NCBI RefSeq assembly: GCF_033441515.1
Contig: NZ_JAWQJT010000004.1
Span: forward strand, 248,001 to 312,000
DNA from: Amycolatopsis solani
GTDB lineage: Bacteria > Actinomycetota > Actinomycetes > Mycobacteriales > Pseudonocardiaceae
Length of the DNA: 64,000 nucleotides
Direction: 5' to 3'
This document shows positions 1 through 8,402 of this stretch, one piece after another; position 1 is the stretch's first letter, and each line of letters starts with the position of its first letter. Below the pieces are notes generated by a model. The model worked only from the letters and a program-made list of their open reading frames with translations. It searched no databases and was not told where the DNA came from. Both the position numbers and the translations under genes were made by a program.

Positions 1-438
1 GCCGGTACCGCGGGAGCGCGGGCTGCGGAGCAGTTCGGTACGCGCCTTCCAGAGGATGTCCCGGACGGCCTTGACGCTGGCGACGGTCGCGGCCCCCTCG
101 GTGTCGGTCGCTTCGCGCTCGCCGAGCGGGAGGTAGGCGTATCGCACACTGCCACTGGGCCGGGCGCTGCGAAGCCGTGAGCTGAATTCCTCGAGGAGGC
201 CCTCGCAGTAGTCCGACCGAACGAGGCAGACCATCGGCAGCCCACGACGCCCGGCGCGTTCCTGCCGATCCTGGTACCCCGGCTCCCACTCGACGTTCGC
301 CTGGTGCAGCGACCGAGGCAGATCCCCTATCCGCGGCCGCTGGTAGAGCGCGCCGATGAGCTTCACCAGCTTCTCGCTCCCGGGGAAGGCGAGCGGATCC
401 CGCTGGTGCTCTTGGGTGACGGAAGTGGTCTGTGCCAT
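1..438 (-). CDS. Hypothetical protein, N-terminal part (runs off the window)
   Basis: An open frame of 146 codons starts with ATG at 438 and stays open to the window edge, so only the N-terminal part is present. The start is MAQTTSVTQEHQRDPLAFPG and the visible part is hydrophilic, with no signal peptide or membrane helix. A stretch around residues 75-90 (LPMVCLVRSDYCEGLLEEF) looks like a beta-strand/helix unit of an alpha/beta domain, but I do not recognise the family. The ribosome site is weak. It is divergent from the Nudix remnant. Reality as a gene is supported by coding-like composition; function is unknown. Confidence 0.6.
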   Translation of the reverse strand, partial: MAQTTSVTQEHQRDPLAFPGSEKLVKLIGALYQRPRIGDLPRSLHQANVEWEPGYQDRQERAGRRGLPMVCLVRSDYCEGLLEEFSSRLRSARPSGSVRYAYLPLGEREATDTEGAATVASVKAVRDILWKARTELLRSPRSRGTG

Positions 439-601
439 GACCCATGGTCACACGGGGCCGCGGAGAGGGGTCCCGCATTTTTGCCGTCCCGCCAGTGAAT
501 CACTCGGGTAGGGAGCACCGCTGGGCCGAGCCCACGGCCCGGCATACTCCACGCGGTGACGCCCTATGTCGCGGCGTCGGCGCCGACGTACGGTCAGGTG
601 A

Positions 602-1054
602 CATCACGACGGTCGACGATCCACCACCCTGCCCCCCTGCCACGCACGAGACCCTGACGACCCCGGCCACCACTGGTGGGAACTGGCGGGTGGCGGCCAG
701 GACGCCGGGGAGAAGATCGAGGACACCGCCCGCCGCGAGATCGCCGAAGAGACCGGGCTCGTCCTCGCAGAGATCGGGCGCAAGCTCTGGCCCCGCGAAA
801 GCCGCTTCACCTACCGCGGCCGCAAACACCACCGCCTCGACCACGTCTTCCTCGCCCGCATCGACGACACCGTCCCGCAGATGGCTCTCCGGCACTCCCC
901 CAACGAGCGCGCCGGCCTCGTCGAACGACGCTGGTGGCCGGCCACCGCACTGGCCGAGTGCGCGGACAAGCTGCTGCCCGCCGAGCTGCCAGAGCTGTTT
1001 GAAACGCTCCTCAACGGCCGATTCCCGACTGCGCCCCTCGCACTCATCGCCTGA
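602..1054 (+). pseudogene. Nudix hydrolase, 5'-truncated remnant
   Basis: The frame ending at 1054 carries a complete Nudix box (G-x5-E-x7-REIAEETGL) preceded by DPDDPGHHWWELAGGG, the usual context in actinomycete Nudix proteins, and continues to a normal C-terminus. Upstream, the frame is closed by TGA at 599-601 and there is no ATG, GTG or TTG in frame before the box; the residues there no longer resemble the first beta strands of the fold. The product would lack its N-terminal strand, so I call it a pseudogene. An unrecognised CTG start is the alternative. Confidence 0.7.
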
Positions 1055-1142
1055 AAGCGCCATTCTCCGCAGTTCGAAGCGGCGATTCCAGAACCCGAAT
1101 TCAGACCTCGCACCATGTGCTGCCGGCGGGCACGGCTCGCGG

Positions 1143-1517
1143 TCAGGTCAGGTTGAACCACGCGGAAACGGGATCACCCGTGCGCTTCCACGTCACGCCG
1201 AAGCGCACGACCGGGTTGGACGCTGTTCCCGGGATCACCGCACTACAACCGGAATCGCTGCCATTGGCGTCGTCGACGTAGCCGCTCGCCCCGTTGCGGA
1301 GAACGTAGGAGGTGCGGAAACCGTAGCCGTCGCTCTTCGTGTCGCACGCGTAGACCCGCGTCAGGTTGTTGGTGACACCCCCGTACCCGCACCGACCGTT
1401 GCAGTTGTTGATCGAGCCGATGTAGTCCTGCGCCGACGCCGCCGGCGCAACCGCCACCGCCGTCCCGATCGCCAGCAGCACCGCCGCCGGACCGACCCAC
1501 ACCCTGGTCTTCCGCAT
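1143..1517 (-). CDS. Small secreted protein
   Basis: A 124-residue protein beginning MRKTRVWVGPAAVLLAIG: basic N-terminus, hydrophobic core and a likely signal-peptidase cut after ASA (about residue 29). The mature part has five Cys (NNCNGRCGYGG, ACDT, SGCSAV), suggesting disulfides in an exported protein. The start is fixed by a GAGGGAGGG ribosome site just upstream; a longer frame upstream has no signal peptide and is not used. I do not recognise the family. It stands alone, convergent with the decayed Nudix gene. Confidence 0.75.
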   Translation of the reverse strand: MRKTRVWVGPAAVLLAIGTAVAVAPAASAQDYIGSINNCNGRCGYGGVTNNLTRVYACDTKSDGYGFRTSYVLRNGASGYVDDANGSDSGCSAVIPGTASNPVVRFGVTWKRTGDPVSAWFNLT

Positions 1518-1732
1518 GGTCCCTCCCTCTTTCCTTGAGCCGGCCCCGGTTGGGGCCGACGTCCGAACACGCACGAAGACCCACACCGGTTTAGCCGAGA
1601 ATGAAAATTCGTCTTCGACAGCCACGGCCATCGTCAGCTGAGTCACTCCACCAGCGGAATCGCGCCGAATATCGGACCATCTGTACTATCGTCGCGGCGG
1701 TGTAGCCCGGCCGGGCGCAAAGGGGAGGACCG

Positions 1733-2449
1733 TTGGGGTTCAATCGCGACGATGTCACGTTCGCAGAACTGGACATGCCGGACGTATCGGCGGTGAACGC
1801 GCAACTGGACAACCTCTTGCAGCCGGGCGACGAACGCGTCGAACCGGCAGCCGAATACGAAGCGCGTGACGCCAGCCACACCATCAAGGTCACCGTCGAC
1901 GCCCAGCGCCGACTGTCCGACGTCGACATCCAGCTCCGATGGAGCTCGCGCGTCCCCGCCGACCAGCTCGCCGGTGTCCTGTTCGACACCTACATCCAGG
2001 CCATCCAGCGCGCGATGGTCGTCGAGCTCGCCAACGCCGCCGACCCGCAACCCGCTCACCTCTCGGCCGACATCCCCGTCGATGACGTCACCGGAAAGTC
2101 GTTCGACGAGTGGATCGCCGGTATCCGGGCGCGCATCAGCGACATCGACACGCGACTGGAAGCCATCGAGCGGGCCGAGGCCGGCCGGAGCGCCCCGGAG
2201 GCGACCGACGTCCGCAGCCCGCTCGGGTTCTTCCTGCTCCACCTGCGCGGCGGCGATCCCACCGGCGTGAGCGGCTCGGCCAACATCCTGGCCAGGGCCG
2301 GCGCGGACCGGCTGCGACAGGACTTCCTCGAGATGTTCGCCGCCGCCGGACTGGCCGCACCGACCGCGGCGCTCAGCCAGCCGGCGCCACACTCCCCCGC
2401 TGGCGAAGGGGACGACGAGGAACCCTTCGAGTTCCGGTACGACGAGTAG
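1733..2449 (+). CDS. YbaB/EbfC-like protein of an ESX-associated cassette
   Basis: A 238-residue protein with a TTG start preceded by AGGGGAGG at 1721-1728, the only well-placed ribosome site. Residues about 40-105 (HTIKVTVDAQRRLSDVDIQL...) have the beta-hairpin and helix pattern of the YbaB/EbfC nucleoid-associated fold that often precedes WXG100 genes in actinomycetes. A coiled segment follows (about 120-150) and the C-terminus is acidic. It is the first of four genes packed with 4-17 bp gaps or overlaps. The YbaB assignment is by pattern and moderately sure; the link to type VII-type secretion comes from the neighbours. Confidence 0.6.
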   Translation: MGFNRDDVTFAELDMPDVSAVNAQLDNLLQPGDERVEPAAEYEARDASHTIKVTVDAQRRLSDVDIQLRWSSRVPADQLAGVLFDTYIQAIQRAMVVELANAADPQPAHLSADIPVDDVTGKSFDEWIAGIRARISDIDTRLEAIERAEAGRSAPEATDVRSPLGFFLLHLRGGDPTGVSGSANILARAGADRLRQDFLEMFAAAGLAAPTAALSQPAPHSPAGEGDDEEPFEFRYDE

Positions 2450-2465
2450 AAGGGGGCAGCAGAGA

Positions 2466-2816
2466 ATGGTCGGCTACAAGGTGATCACCTCGGCGGTGCG
2501 CGCCGAGGGAACGAAATGGCGCGGGTTCGCCGACACCGTGAACAAGGTGACCCCCGTCGTCACCAACGCGACACTGGGCCAGACCGCGTTCTTCGTCGGC
2601 GACCCCATCACCCTCGTCGCCAGCGTCTTCAACGCGGCCGCGCTCAGCGACACCTACGAAACCCTGCGCTCCTACGTCGAAGGTGCCCTCAAAGGCGCGG
2701 CCACCGAGTTCGACCAGATCGACGGAGCACTGCAGAAGACCGCGCAGCTGTACGACCAGGCCGAAGAGATCACCGAAATCGATCTCACGCAGATCTACGG
2801 AACGCCGCCGAGGTAA
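2466..2816 (+). CDS. ESX/WXG100-like small helical protein
   Basis: 116 residues, almost wholly helical by composition, starting MVGYKVITSAVRAEGTKWRG. A WRG tripeptide at residues 18-20 sits where WXG100/EspC-type proteins carry their turn motif, though nearer the N-terminus than in classical ESAT-6. The ribosome site AGCAGAG lies just upstream, 16 bp after the previous stop. Size and operon position suggest a secreted or chaperone-like ESX substrate partner of the next gene. No secretion ATPase is present in the window. Confidence 0.6.
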   Translation: MVGYKVITSAVRAEGTKWRGFADTVNKVTPVVTNATLGQTAFFVGDPITLVASVFNAAALSDTYETLRSYVEGALKGAATEFDQIDGALQKTAQLYDQAEEITEIDLTQIYGTPPR

Positions 2817-2820
2817 CCAG

Positions 2821-3591
2821 ATGGACACCCCGTTCGACCCGTTGGGCCCCGCCGGGCCCGAAGAGCTCACCGGTCCCCTCGACGACCTGTTCCGCAAGGT
2901 CCAGGCCAAGATCAAGGAGATCATCGACAAGTACAACGCGGCCGTGCACCACATCAACGACTGGAAGTACGTCCTCGGTCCGGCCATGATCTGGATCTCC
3001 GACGGGCTGCAGAAGATCCGTGAGGGCCTGGACAAAGTCGTGAAGCTGGTGCAATACGCGGTCGAGCACCACACACCGGTGGTGTCGCTGATCGTGCAGA
3101 GCTTCAACTGGCAGAACCACGTCCAGAAGGACATGTCGAAGATGGTCGGCTCGGTGGAGAAACCAGCCGATCCGAACCTCGGCTACTGGGAAGGCGGGGG
3201 CGCGACCGAGTACCGGAACCGGGCGGTGAAGCAGCGGGAAGCCGTCGAGGCCATCGGCGCCCAGGGCGGCAAAGCGGATGCGATCAGCAGCTGGCTGATG
3301 AACATCGCCAAGCTCAACGTCACCTTCATGACCGGCCTGCTGGACGTGGTCGCCAAGTTCCTCGGCGCCCTGGCCGAGGCCGCGCTCGACGGCGCGACCG
3401 TCATCAACCTCCCCTTCGCGGTCAAAGACCTCGCCGGCGCGATCGGCGGACTGGTCACCGACGGCATCAACCGGCTCGGCGCCATCGCCAACCAGGTCAT
3501 GGACACCCTCTCCAGCATCCGCGACGCCAAGAGCCTGATGGTCGACTCCCGGCTGCCCGGCGGGCAATGGCCGCAGGCGGTCGACCTGTGA
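2821..3591 (+). CDS. WXG-type helical effector/scaffold protein
   Basis: A 256-residue protein starting at ATG 2821, four bases after the preceding stop. The N-terminal half is helical and charged; the centre carries GYWEGGGATEYRNR (about residue 120), a WxG turn like that of WXG100 and related ESX substrates. The second half (about 160-230) has hydrophobic helices rich in Ala, Leu and Val. There is no signal peptide, as expected for type VII substrates. Its stop overlaps the next start by GTGA, implying coupled translation. Role as an ESX-type exported protein is inference. Confidence 0.6.
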   Translation: MDTPFDPLGPAGPEELTGPLDDLFRKVQAKIKEIIDKYNAAVHHINDWKYVLGPAMIWISDGLQKIREGLDKVVKLVQYAVEHHTPVVSLIVQSFNWQNHVQKDMSKMVGSVEKPADPNLGYWEGGGATEYRNRAVKQREAVEAIGAQGGKADAISSWLMNIAKLNVTFMTGLLDVVAKFLGALAEAALDGATVINLPFAVKDLAGAIGGLVTDGINRLGAIANQVMDTLSSIRDAKSLMVDSRLPGGQWPQAVDL

Positions 3592-4190
3592 CGACCCCCG
3601 GCTACCCGCCCTACAACGGGGCGCCCCAGCCACCGAAACGCGGGCTCGGCCCCGGCCCGATCATCGCGATCGTCGTCGTCGGCGTCCTCGTCCTGGCCGG
3701 CATCGCCGTGGGCGCGATCGTCCTGTTCAGCAGCAGCGGCAGCCCCAGTGACGTCGACGGCAAATACGCGGCCACGGCACTGCCCACCTGCGACGACGTC
3801 GCCGCCCGCGTCGGAGACCTCCCGCCGAAGAGCTCCGACACGAAACTCGAGGGCAGCCCCGGCCGGCTGTGCACCTTCACCGACGCGACGGCCGGCACGT
3901 CAGTGCGTCTCGACCTGGAGATCAGCACCGTCGCACGGCAGCGCACCGCATTCGACACCGTCGCCTCGACGGGCGCCTACGAACTCGACCCGGCCCTGCA
4001 GCTGGGTGAGAAAGCGGCCTGGGGTCTCGCGCCCAGCGGGCAGATGTGCGAACTCGTCGTCCTGGACAGCAACGCCACGTTCAAGGTCGGCGTCGACACC
4101 CCCGACGCCACCCGCAGCGACACCCAAACCTGCAAGGACCGTGCCACGGCCATCGCCCGGACCCTCTACGACCTGCTGCAGCCCCGATAA
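3588..4190 (+). CDS. Membrane-anchored extracellular protein of the ESX-like cassette
   Basis: A 200-residue protein with GTG start at 3588 overlapping the preceding stop (GTGA). A Pro/Gly/Tyr-rich cytoplasmic head (about 25 residues) is followed by one transmembrane helix (PIIAIVVVGVLVLAGIAVGAI) and an exported domain with paired Cys (TCDD, LCTFTD, MCEL, TCKD), resembling the DUF3558-like and proline-rich single-pass proteins that close many actinomycete ESX loci. It is probably displayed on the outer face of the membrane. The family name is uncertain; topology is clear. Confidence 0.7.
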   Translation: MTTPGYPPYNGAPQPPKRGLGPGPIIAIVVVGVLVLAGIAVGAIVLFSSSGSPSDVDGKYAATALPTCDDVAARVGDLPPKSSDTKLEGSPGRLCTFTDATAGTSVRLDLEISTVARQRTAFDTVASTGAYELDPALQLGEKAAWGLAPSGQMCELVVLDSNATFKVGVDTPDATRSDTQTCKDRATAIARTLYDLLQPR

Positions 4191-4274
4191 CCCCGCACAG
4201 GAGATCAGCCCATCCGATGCGTGCACGGCGGGTCTGCCCGGAGGCCTCCCTGGACATCACAGCTAGTACTGCAA

Positions 4275-4620
4275 CGGCGGTTAGCAGGGTTTTGGTAGAT
4301 CGTCGATGTGGTGATGGAGCAGCTGGACAGGGTGCATGAGCGGATCGCGGGCCGGTTCACGCGGTCTGAGCCTCGAGGTCGGGCGCGGGAATATGTGTCC
4401 GGGCTGGTCGCCGGGTTGGGGCGGAAGAACGGATGGACGCTGGCCGAGCGGTCCGGGCGAGGTCTCGCCGGACGGGATGCAGCGGCTGCTGCGCTGGGCG
4501 GACTGGGACATCGACGGGGTCCGCAACGACGTGCGCGACTACGTCGTCCGCACTGGCGACCCGGGTGTACCACGAGCTCACCCGCACCGGCCGGTTCAGG
4601 CCCGAGCAGTCGGCAAAAGT
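4275..4620 (+). pseudogene. IS701-family transposase remnant
   Basis: From 4308 the frame reads MEQLDRVHERIAGRFTRSEP...GLVAGL-RKNGWTLAERSG, the start of IS701-family DDE transposases. It then jumps near 4460 into a second frame that continues EVSPDGMQRLLRWADWDIDGVRNDVRDYV. The conserved rest of the transposase is missing. The leading 4265-4300 stretch (GCTAGTACTGCAACGGCGG) resembles the left end of such elements. Dead insertion sequence. Confidence 0.75.
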
Positions 4621-4668
4621 CGCACACGCCGAGCACGTGGGCGTCGGTCATCCATATGGGCGTCTTGA

Positions 4669-4905
4669 CGCATCGGGGACAAGGACGACTGCGCCACCCT
4701 CGGGCTGGTCGAGTTCGATCTGCTCGGCCTCGGCATGCTTTCCGCGCTGCACCACACGATCGACCTCGTCGCCCGAGCACCACGACGCCACAGTGGACAT
4801 CGCGAAACCCGACCTGGCCGACCCCAAACTCTACGACTGCGGTAGCCGGATCGGGGCCATCAGGCCCCTGCGCTACCGCGACCTGACCAGCGCTGTCACC
4901 ACTTC
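4669..4905 (+). pseudogene. DnaE2-type DNA polymerase III alpha fragment
   Basis: Right after the transposase debris, the frame at 4678 reads DKDDCATLGLVEFDLLGLGM then LSALHHTIDLVA, a highly conserved part of the error-prone DNA polymerase III alpha subunit (DnaE2). A frameshift near 4771 leads to EHHDATVDIAKPDLADPKLYD, the next conserved segment. Only about 75 of more than 1,000 residues remain, so this is a broken-off piece, probably carried or stranded by transposition or deletion. Confidence 0.7.
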
Positions 4906-5106
4906 CGGATGGACGATCAGAACCGTACAGGTCATGGCGCCGATCAGAACCGCACCAAAGACGAGCAGCCGGGCAAGGCGATAGACGAGGTCACCAGCGT
5001 CGCGGTCGGCCAGCAGCAGAGCGACCCGGGCCGGCAGCGACACGGGCTCGTCAACTTCGGGCAGGCGATCGACAGAACCGCGCACACGATGATCGCGAAA
5101 ACGCAT
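4873..5106 (-). CDS. Small single-pass membrane protein
   Basis: 77 residues starting MRFRDHRVRGSVDRL, with ATG at 5106 preceded by GGAGGGG at good spacing, which is the main reason to accept the gene. Residues about 50-72 (LLVFGAVLIGAMTCTVLIV) form one transmembrane helix; the first half is soluble and charged. It overlaps the tail of the DnaE2 fragment on the other strand. No family recognised. Confidence 0.5.
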   Translation of the reverse strand: MRFRDHRVRGSVDRLPEVDEPVSLPARVALLLADRDAGDLVYRLARLLVFGAVLIGAMTCTVLIVHPEVVTALVRSR

Positions 5107-5547
5107 GAAAACCCCTCCACAACAACGAAATTTTTCGCCGCAGGCACTGGACCGATTCGATGAAACGACGGTCTCACAGTGTTCGATTCGCGCCAAGGCG
5201 AGCAAGCAGCGGTTTCGGTCACGATTACGAGAACGATTCAGAAGCGCACCGACCAGATACCGTTGCGGCACCACGACCCTTCGCCCGCCGATAGCGCCGC
5301 ATGGAGCTCTAGCACGAGCGACAGGAAACCGGCCCCTGCCGCAATAGGGCTGCTGCGAATGCTTGGCCGACAACAGGCCGGTCATCAACAGAAATGCGTT
5401 GAGCCCGCAGCGGCACATGACGGCGGGCGTCCCGGTCACGAGCGCGTACAACTCCGGCGGCGGCGGATTGAACAAGGTGGCCGGCCATAGCCGCATCGTG
5501 GAGCTGGCACCGCCTTGACCGCCGTCTCGCGGCGCTGCTACCTTGAC
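5107..5547. other. Intergenic stretch without a recognised gene
   Basis: About 440 bases between a small membrane gene (leftward) and the flavoenzyme gene (rightward). Overlapping frames exist on both strands, but none has a ribosome site together with protein-like composition. It presumably holds the two divergent promoters. Confidence 0.5.
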
Positions 5548-5568
5548 GGTAGACAGAACGTTCTACCT
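5543..5568 (+). promoter_or_regulatory. Palindromic operator-like site upstream of the flavoenzyme
   Basis: The sequence holds two overlapping symmetries: GGTAGA (5548-5553) with TCTACC (5562-5567), and the 10-bp palindrome AGAACGTTCT (5555-5564). It lies 50 bp before the start codon and overlaps a TTGACG hexamer at 5543-5548 that could be a -35 box. Such AACGTT-centred palindromes are typical TetR-family operators. No adjacent TetR gene is present, so the regulator is unknown. Confidence 0.5.
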
Positions 5569-5617
5569 TGTCCGACGCCACTCGGCGCGGCGAGCCTTTC
5601 GAGGAAAGAGACACCAC

Positions 5618-6784
5618 ATGACGAAGACGGCTCGAGACACGTCGGAGGCGGCCGAGGCCCTGGTTGCGCGCGCACGTGCGGCGGTGCCGGTGCTGGCCGC
5701 GCACGCTGGTGCCACCGACCAGCAGGGCCGCGTTGCCCCGGAAAGCCTCGAGGTGTTGCGTGCGGCCGGCCTGTTCGCGCTGGGCACGCCGGTCGAGTTC
5801 GGCGGCACGGACGTCGATCTGCCCACGCAGGTGCGAGTGCTGTCCGAATTGGCGCGGGGCTGTCCGTCCTCGGCATGGCTGGTGACGATCTCGGCGGGAA
5901 CGAAGGAGCATTTTTCCAAGCTGTTCCCCAAGGAGGTGCTCGCGGACGTCTACCCCCAGCCCGACGTGCGGTGGTGCGGCGGTGCGACGCCCGGCGAGGC
6001 CGTGGCGGCCCCGGGCGGGGTGCGGGTCAGCGGGCGGTGGGCTTACGCCTCCGGGGCCGAGGACGCTCACTGGGCGTTGTTGTCCGTGGTGTCCGTGGCC
6101 GACGGTGTGCCTCAGGTGGGCGGTGCACTCGTGCCGATGTCCGAACTGGCCATCGACCGGACCTGGCGGGTGGCCGGTTTGCAGGGCACGGGCAGCCACA
6201 CGGTGGTCGCCGACGATGTTTTCGTACCCGCGGAGCGAACGGTCCAGTTCCCGCTCGGCCCCGGTGGCGCCCCCGACGTCACGCTCGGAGAGCCGCTGAG
6301 CATCGTCTCCCAGTCGGTCGCGGTCGTGGGGGTGCTGGCCGGGGCGGCGCGCGGCGCACTGGACGTCGTAGAGGCCGTGGTCGGTACACGCAAGCCTCCG
6401 ATGTCGCCGTACGACAGCCTCGCCGAGTCGGCCTCGGCGAGGCATGTGTTCGCCACCGCCAAGCACATGGTGACCAGCGGTTGCGACCGGTTGCTCAGCC
6501 TGGCGGACCGGATCGCCGACCAGGCCCCCGGTGAAGAGGTCACCGACGTGCAGCGGTCCGCTTTGCGGATGGAGCTGGTCTCCGTTCTCCAGCAGTTCCT
6601 GCGGGCGGTCGACCTGCTGCTGGATCTCCACGGCTCCAGCGCCTTCGCCCTCGGCAACCCGTTGCAACGGTTCTGGCGGGACATCAACGTCGGCGCCCGC
6701 CACGCCCAGGTCACGTCCTACCTCACCATCGAGAACCACGGCCTGCTGGTGACCGGGGCGGGTGGACCGCTCCTCATGGGCTGA
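5618..6784 (+). CDS. Acyl-CoA-dehydrogenase-like flavin-dependent monooxygenase/oxidoreductase
   Basis: A 388-residue protein (MTKTARDTSEAAEALVARA...) with start at 5618 chosen because GAGGAAAGAG lies 8-17 bases upstream. It follows the acyl-CoA dehydrogenase fold: helical N-domain with GVPxEFGGTD-type active-site approach (residues about 50-65) and RGCPSSAWLVT, a central beta domain (VSGRWAYASGAEDAHW; VAGLQGTGSHTVVADDVFVP), and a helical C-domain ending in FWRDINVGARHAQV. This layout matches the group D flavin monooxygenase branch (HpaB/HsaA-like) that needs a separate flavin reductase. Substrate unknown. An operator-like palindrome lies upstream. Confidence 0.85.
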   Translation: MTKTARDTSEAAEALVARARAAVPVLAAHAGATDQQGRVAPESLEVLRAAGLFALGTPVEFGGTDVDLPTQVRVLSELARGCPSSAWLVTISAGTKEHFSKLFPKEVLADVYPQPDVRWCGGATPGEAVAAPGGVRVSGRWAYASGAEDAHWALLSVVSVADGVPQVGGALVPMSELAIDRTWRVAGLQGTGSHTVVADDVFVPAERTVQFPLGPGGAPDVTLGEPLSIVSQSVAVVGVLAGAARGALDVVEAVVGTRKPPMSPYDSLAESASARHVFATAKHMVTSGCDRLLSLADRIADQAPGEEVTDVQRSALRMELVSVLQQFLRAVDLLLDLHGSSAFALGNPLQRFWRDINVGARHAQVTSYLTIENHGLLVTGAGGPLLMG

Positions 6785-6947
6785 GCGTTCGACATCGAGA
6801 TCGGATGCCCAACCGGGAGTCTCGCTGCGCCACGGCTCACAGCAAACCGGTGTAACCCGTGGAAGTGTCCCAGCGATTTCCCACACAACGGTGAAACAGC
6901 CCGCCGCACGCAGATGGCATTCGTTGGCACCACGCGGGAGGCGCACC

Positions 6948-7247
6948 GTGAGCGGTCGTTCACGCCGAGTACTGGTTCAGGTCGAACACCGCACGGTCAC
7001 CCTCGACCGGCACAGAATGTCTGCCGGTGACCCTCGGACGGGCCATCAACGCGGCGAGCCCGAGGATCAGCTGTCCTACGCCGGCGTCCTGCTGACCTAC
7101 CTGCAGGACGACGTCGTCGACCGCGCGGTGTGGCTCCCGATGGGCGAGACGCCGACCCTCGCCGACGACGAAGCCCTGATCTCCGCGCTGCACACGGCGG
7201 TGCACTGGAACCGAGGCGAACTCCCCGAACACCTCAGGGCCACCTAG
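6948..7247 (+). CDS. Small hypothetical protein
   Basis: 99 residues starting at GTG 6948 behind GGGAGG at 6936-6941, which decides the start. The sequence has VLVQVEHRTVTLDRHRMSAGD, then LLTYLQDDVVDRAVWLPMGETPTLADDEALISALHTAVHWNRGELPEHL with soluble alpha/beta character. No motif that I recognise. Confidence 0.6.
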   Translation: MSGRSRRVLVQVEHRTVTLDRHRMSAGDPRTGHQRGEPEDQLSYAGVLLTYLQDDVVDRAVWLPMGETPTLADDEALISALHTAVHWNRGELPEHLRAT

Positions 7248-7413
7248 GCGAGTAATGCGTGACTCCGGGGTGCTGACCGGAGACGGACGAAGGGTGCCCA
7301 AGATCCATTCGATCCGAGCACGGAAAGCGTCCCCGCCACCGGCAGCTCGCCCCATTCGAGCGCGACCTCCGCTACTTCGCTGGTCCTGCCATCCCGCTCC
7401 TCGCGACGTCGTC

Positions 7414-7596
7414 CTACTCGGACACCAGCCGCGACTGCGAGAGCTCGATGCGGCGCGCCGAGCCGGCAAGCAGTTCCTCGGCCCGGCCGAGGCGCCGGTC
7501 GGACCCGTCCAGGAGCCCGCGGACCCGGCTGGTCACCTCGGTCACCCGCGACGCCTCGTCGCACCGGGTTTCGTCGTCGCCTCGCGGACTGGACAA
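7414..7596 (-). CDS. Small helical protein (candidate)
   Basis: 60 residues with a TTG start at 7596 behind GAAGGGAG. The body (RVTEVTSRVRGLLDGSDRRL then GRAEELLAGSARRIELSQSRL) is a regular amphipathic helix, probably a coiled coil. It is divergent from the response regulator gene. Other frames over this stretch look like shadows; this one has the ribosome site. Function unknown. Confidence 0.45.
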   Translation of the reverse strand: MSSPRGDDETRCDEASRVTEVTSRVRGLLDGSDRRLGRAEELLAGSARRIELSQSRLVSE

Positions 7597-7649
7597 GCCC
7601 GCTCCCTTCGCCGAAGTGGAAAGCCGACCCTCAGTGGTACTTTCCGAAC

Positions 7650-8402
7650 ATGGACGCGGGATCACCGCCGGATGGGCGTCCGATGGACGACAGCCGGGCT
7701 TACGAGCCGCTCGGCACGGACCTCGCCAGACCGGTCGTGGTGTTCGTCGAAGACGAAGCGGACCTCGTCGCGATGGCCGGGGACTACCTGCGCCGCGACG
7801 GCTTCCAGGTCGTGACGGCGAGCGACACGCGGTCGGCTGCCGCGGCACTGCGCGAGCACCACGCCGACCTGATGGTGCTCGATCTCGGGCTGCCCGACGG
7901 CAATGGGCTGGACCTGCTGCGCGGGGTCCGCGCCGGCCGGCACCTGCCGGTGATCATCCTGACCGGCTGGGGCAGCGAACGCGAGCGGGTCGTCGGCCTG
8001 GAGCTGGGCGCCGACGACTACGTGGTCAAACCGTTCTCCCTCCCGGAACTGGCCGCCCGGATCCGGGCGGTCCTGCGCCGCAGCCGCCGTCCGGAGGCCG
8101 ACCCGGTGCTCCGCCACGGCACGCTCACGATCGACACCGCCTCCCACGAGGTTACCGCCGACGGCGAGCGGCTTGCCCTCACCCCGCTGGAGTACGCGCT
8201 GCTGGCCTTCCTCGCCGCCGAGCCACGCCGCGTCTTCACGACCGCGCAGCTGCGGTCCGCGGGCTGGGGGTGGGCGAGCGAGCGCCAGAACCCGTCGGTC
8301 GTCGAACACGTCTACCGGCTGCGTCGCAAGCTCACCGACGCCGGGGTGGACCGGCCCCGCATCGTCACCGTGCGCGGCACCGGCTACCGGCTGGACCCGT
8401 GA
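7650..8402 (+). CDS. OmpR/PhoB-family response regulator
   Basis: 250 residues. The receiver domain (about 28-140) has the acidic pair in FVEDEADLV, phospho-acceptor Asp78 in LMVLDLGLPDGNG, Thr in ILTGWGS and Lys in DDYVVKPFS. The C-terminal winged helix (about 155-250) has TPLEYALLAFL...VFTTAQL and the recognition segment VEHVYRLRRKLTDAG ending GTGYRLDP. It should bind DNA after phosphorylation by the next gene's kinase, whose start overlaps its stop (GTGA). A start at ATG 7683 is possible. It uses WGSERERVVGLELGADDY, a standard alpha4 region. Confidence 0.93.
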   Translation: MDAGSPPDGRPMDDSRAYEPLGTDLARPVVVFVEDEADLVAMAGDYLRRDGFQVVTASDTRSAAAALREHHADLMVLDLGLPDGNGLDLLRGVRAGRHLPVIILTGWGSERERVVGLELGADDYVVKPFSLPELAARIRAVLRRSRRPEADPVLRHGTLTIDTASHEVTADGERLALTPLEYALLAFLAAEPRRVFTTAQLRSAGWGWASERQNPSVVEHVYRLRRKLTDAGVDRPRIVTVRGTGYRLDP

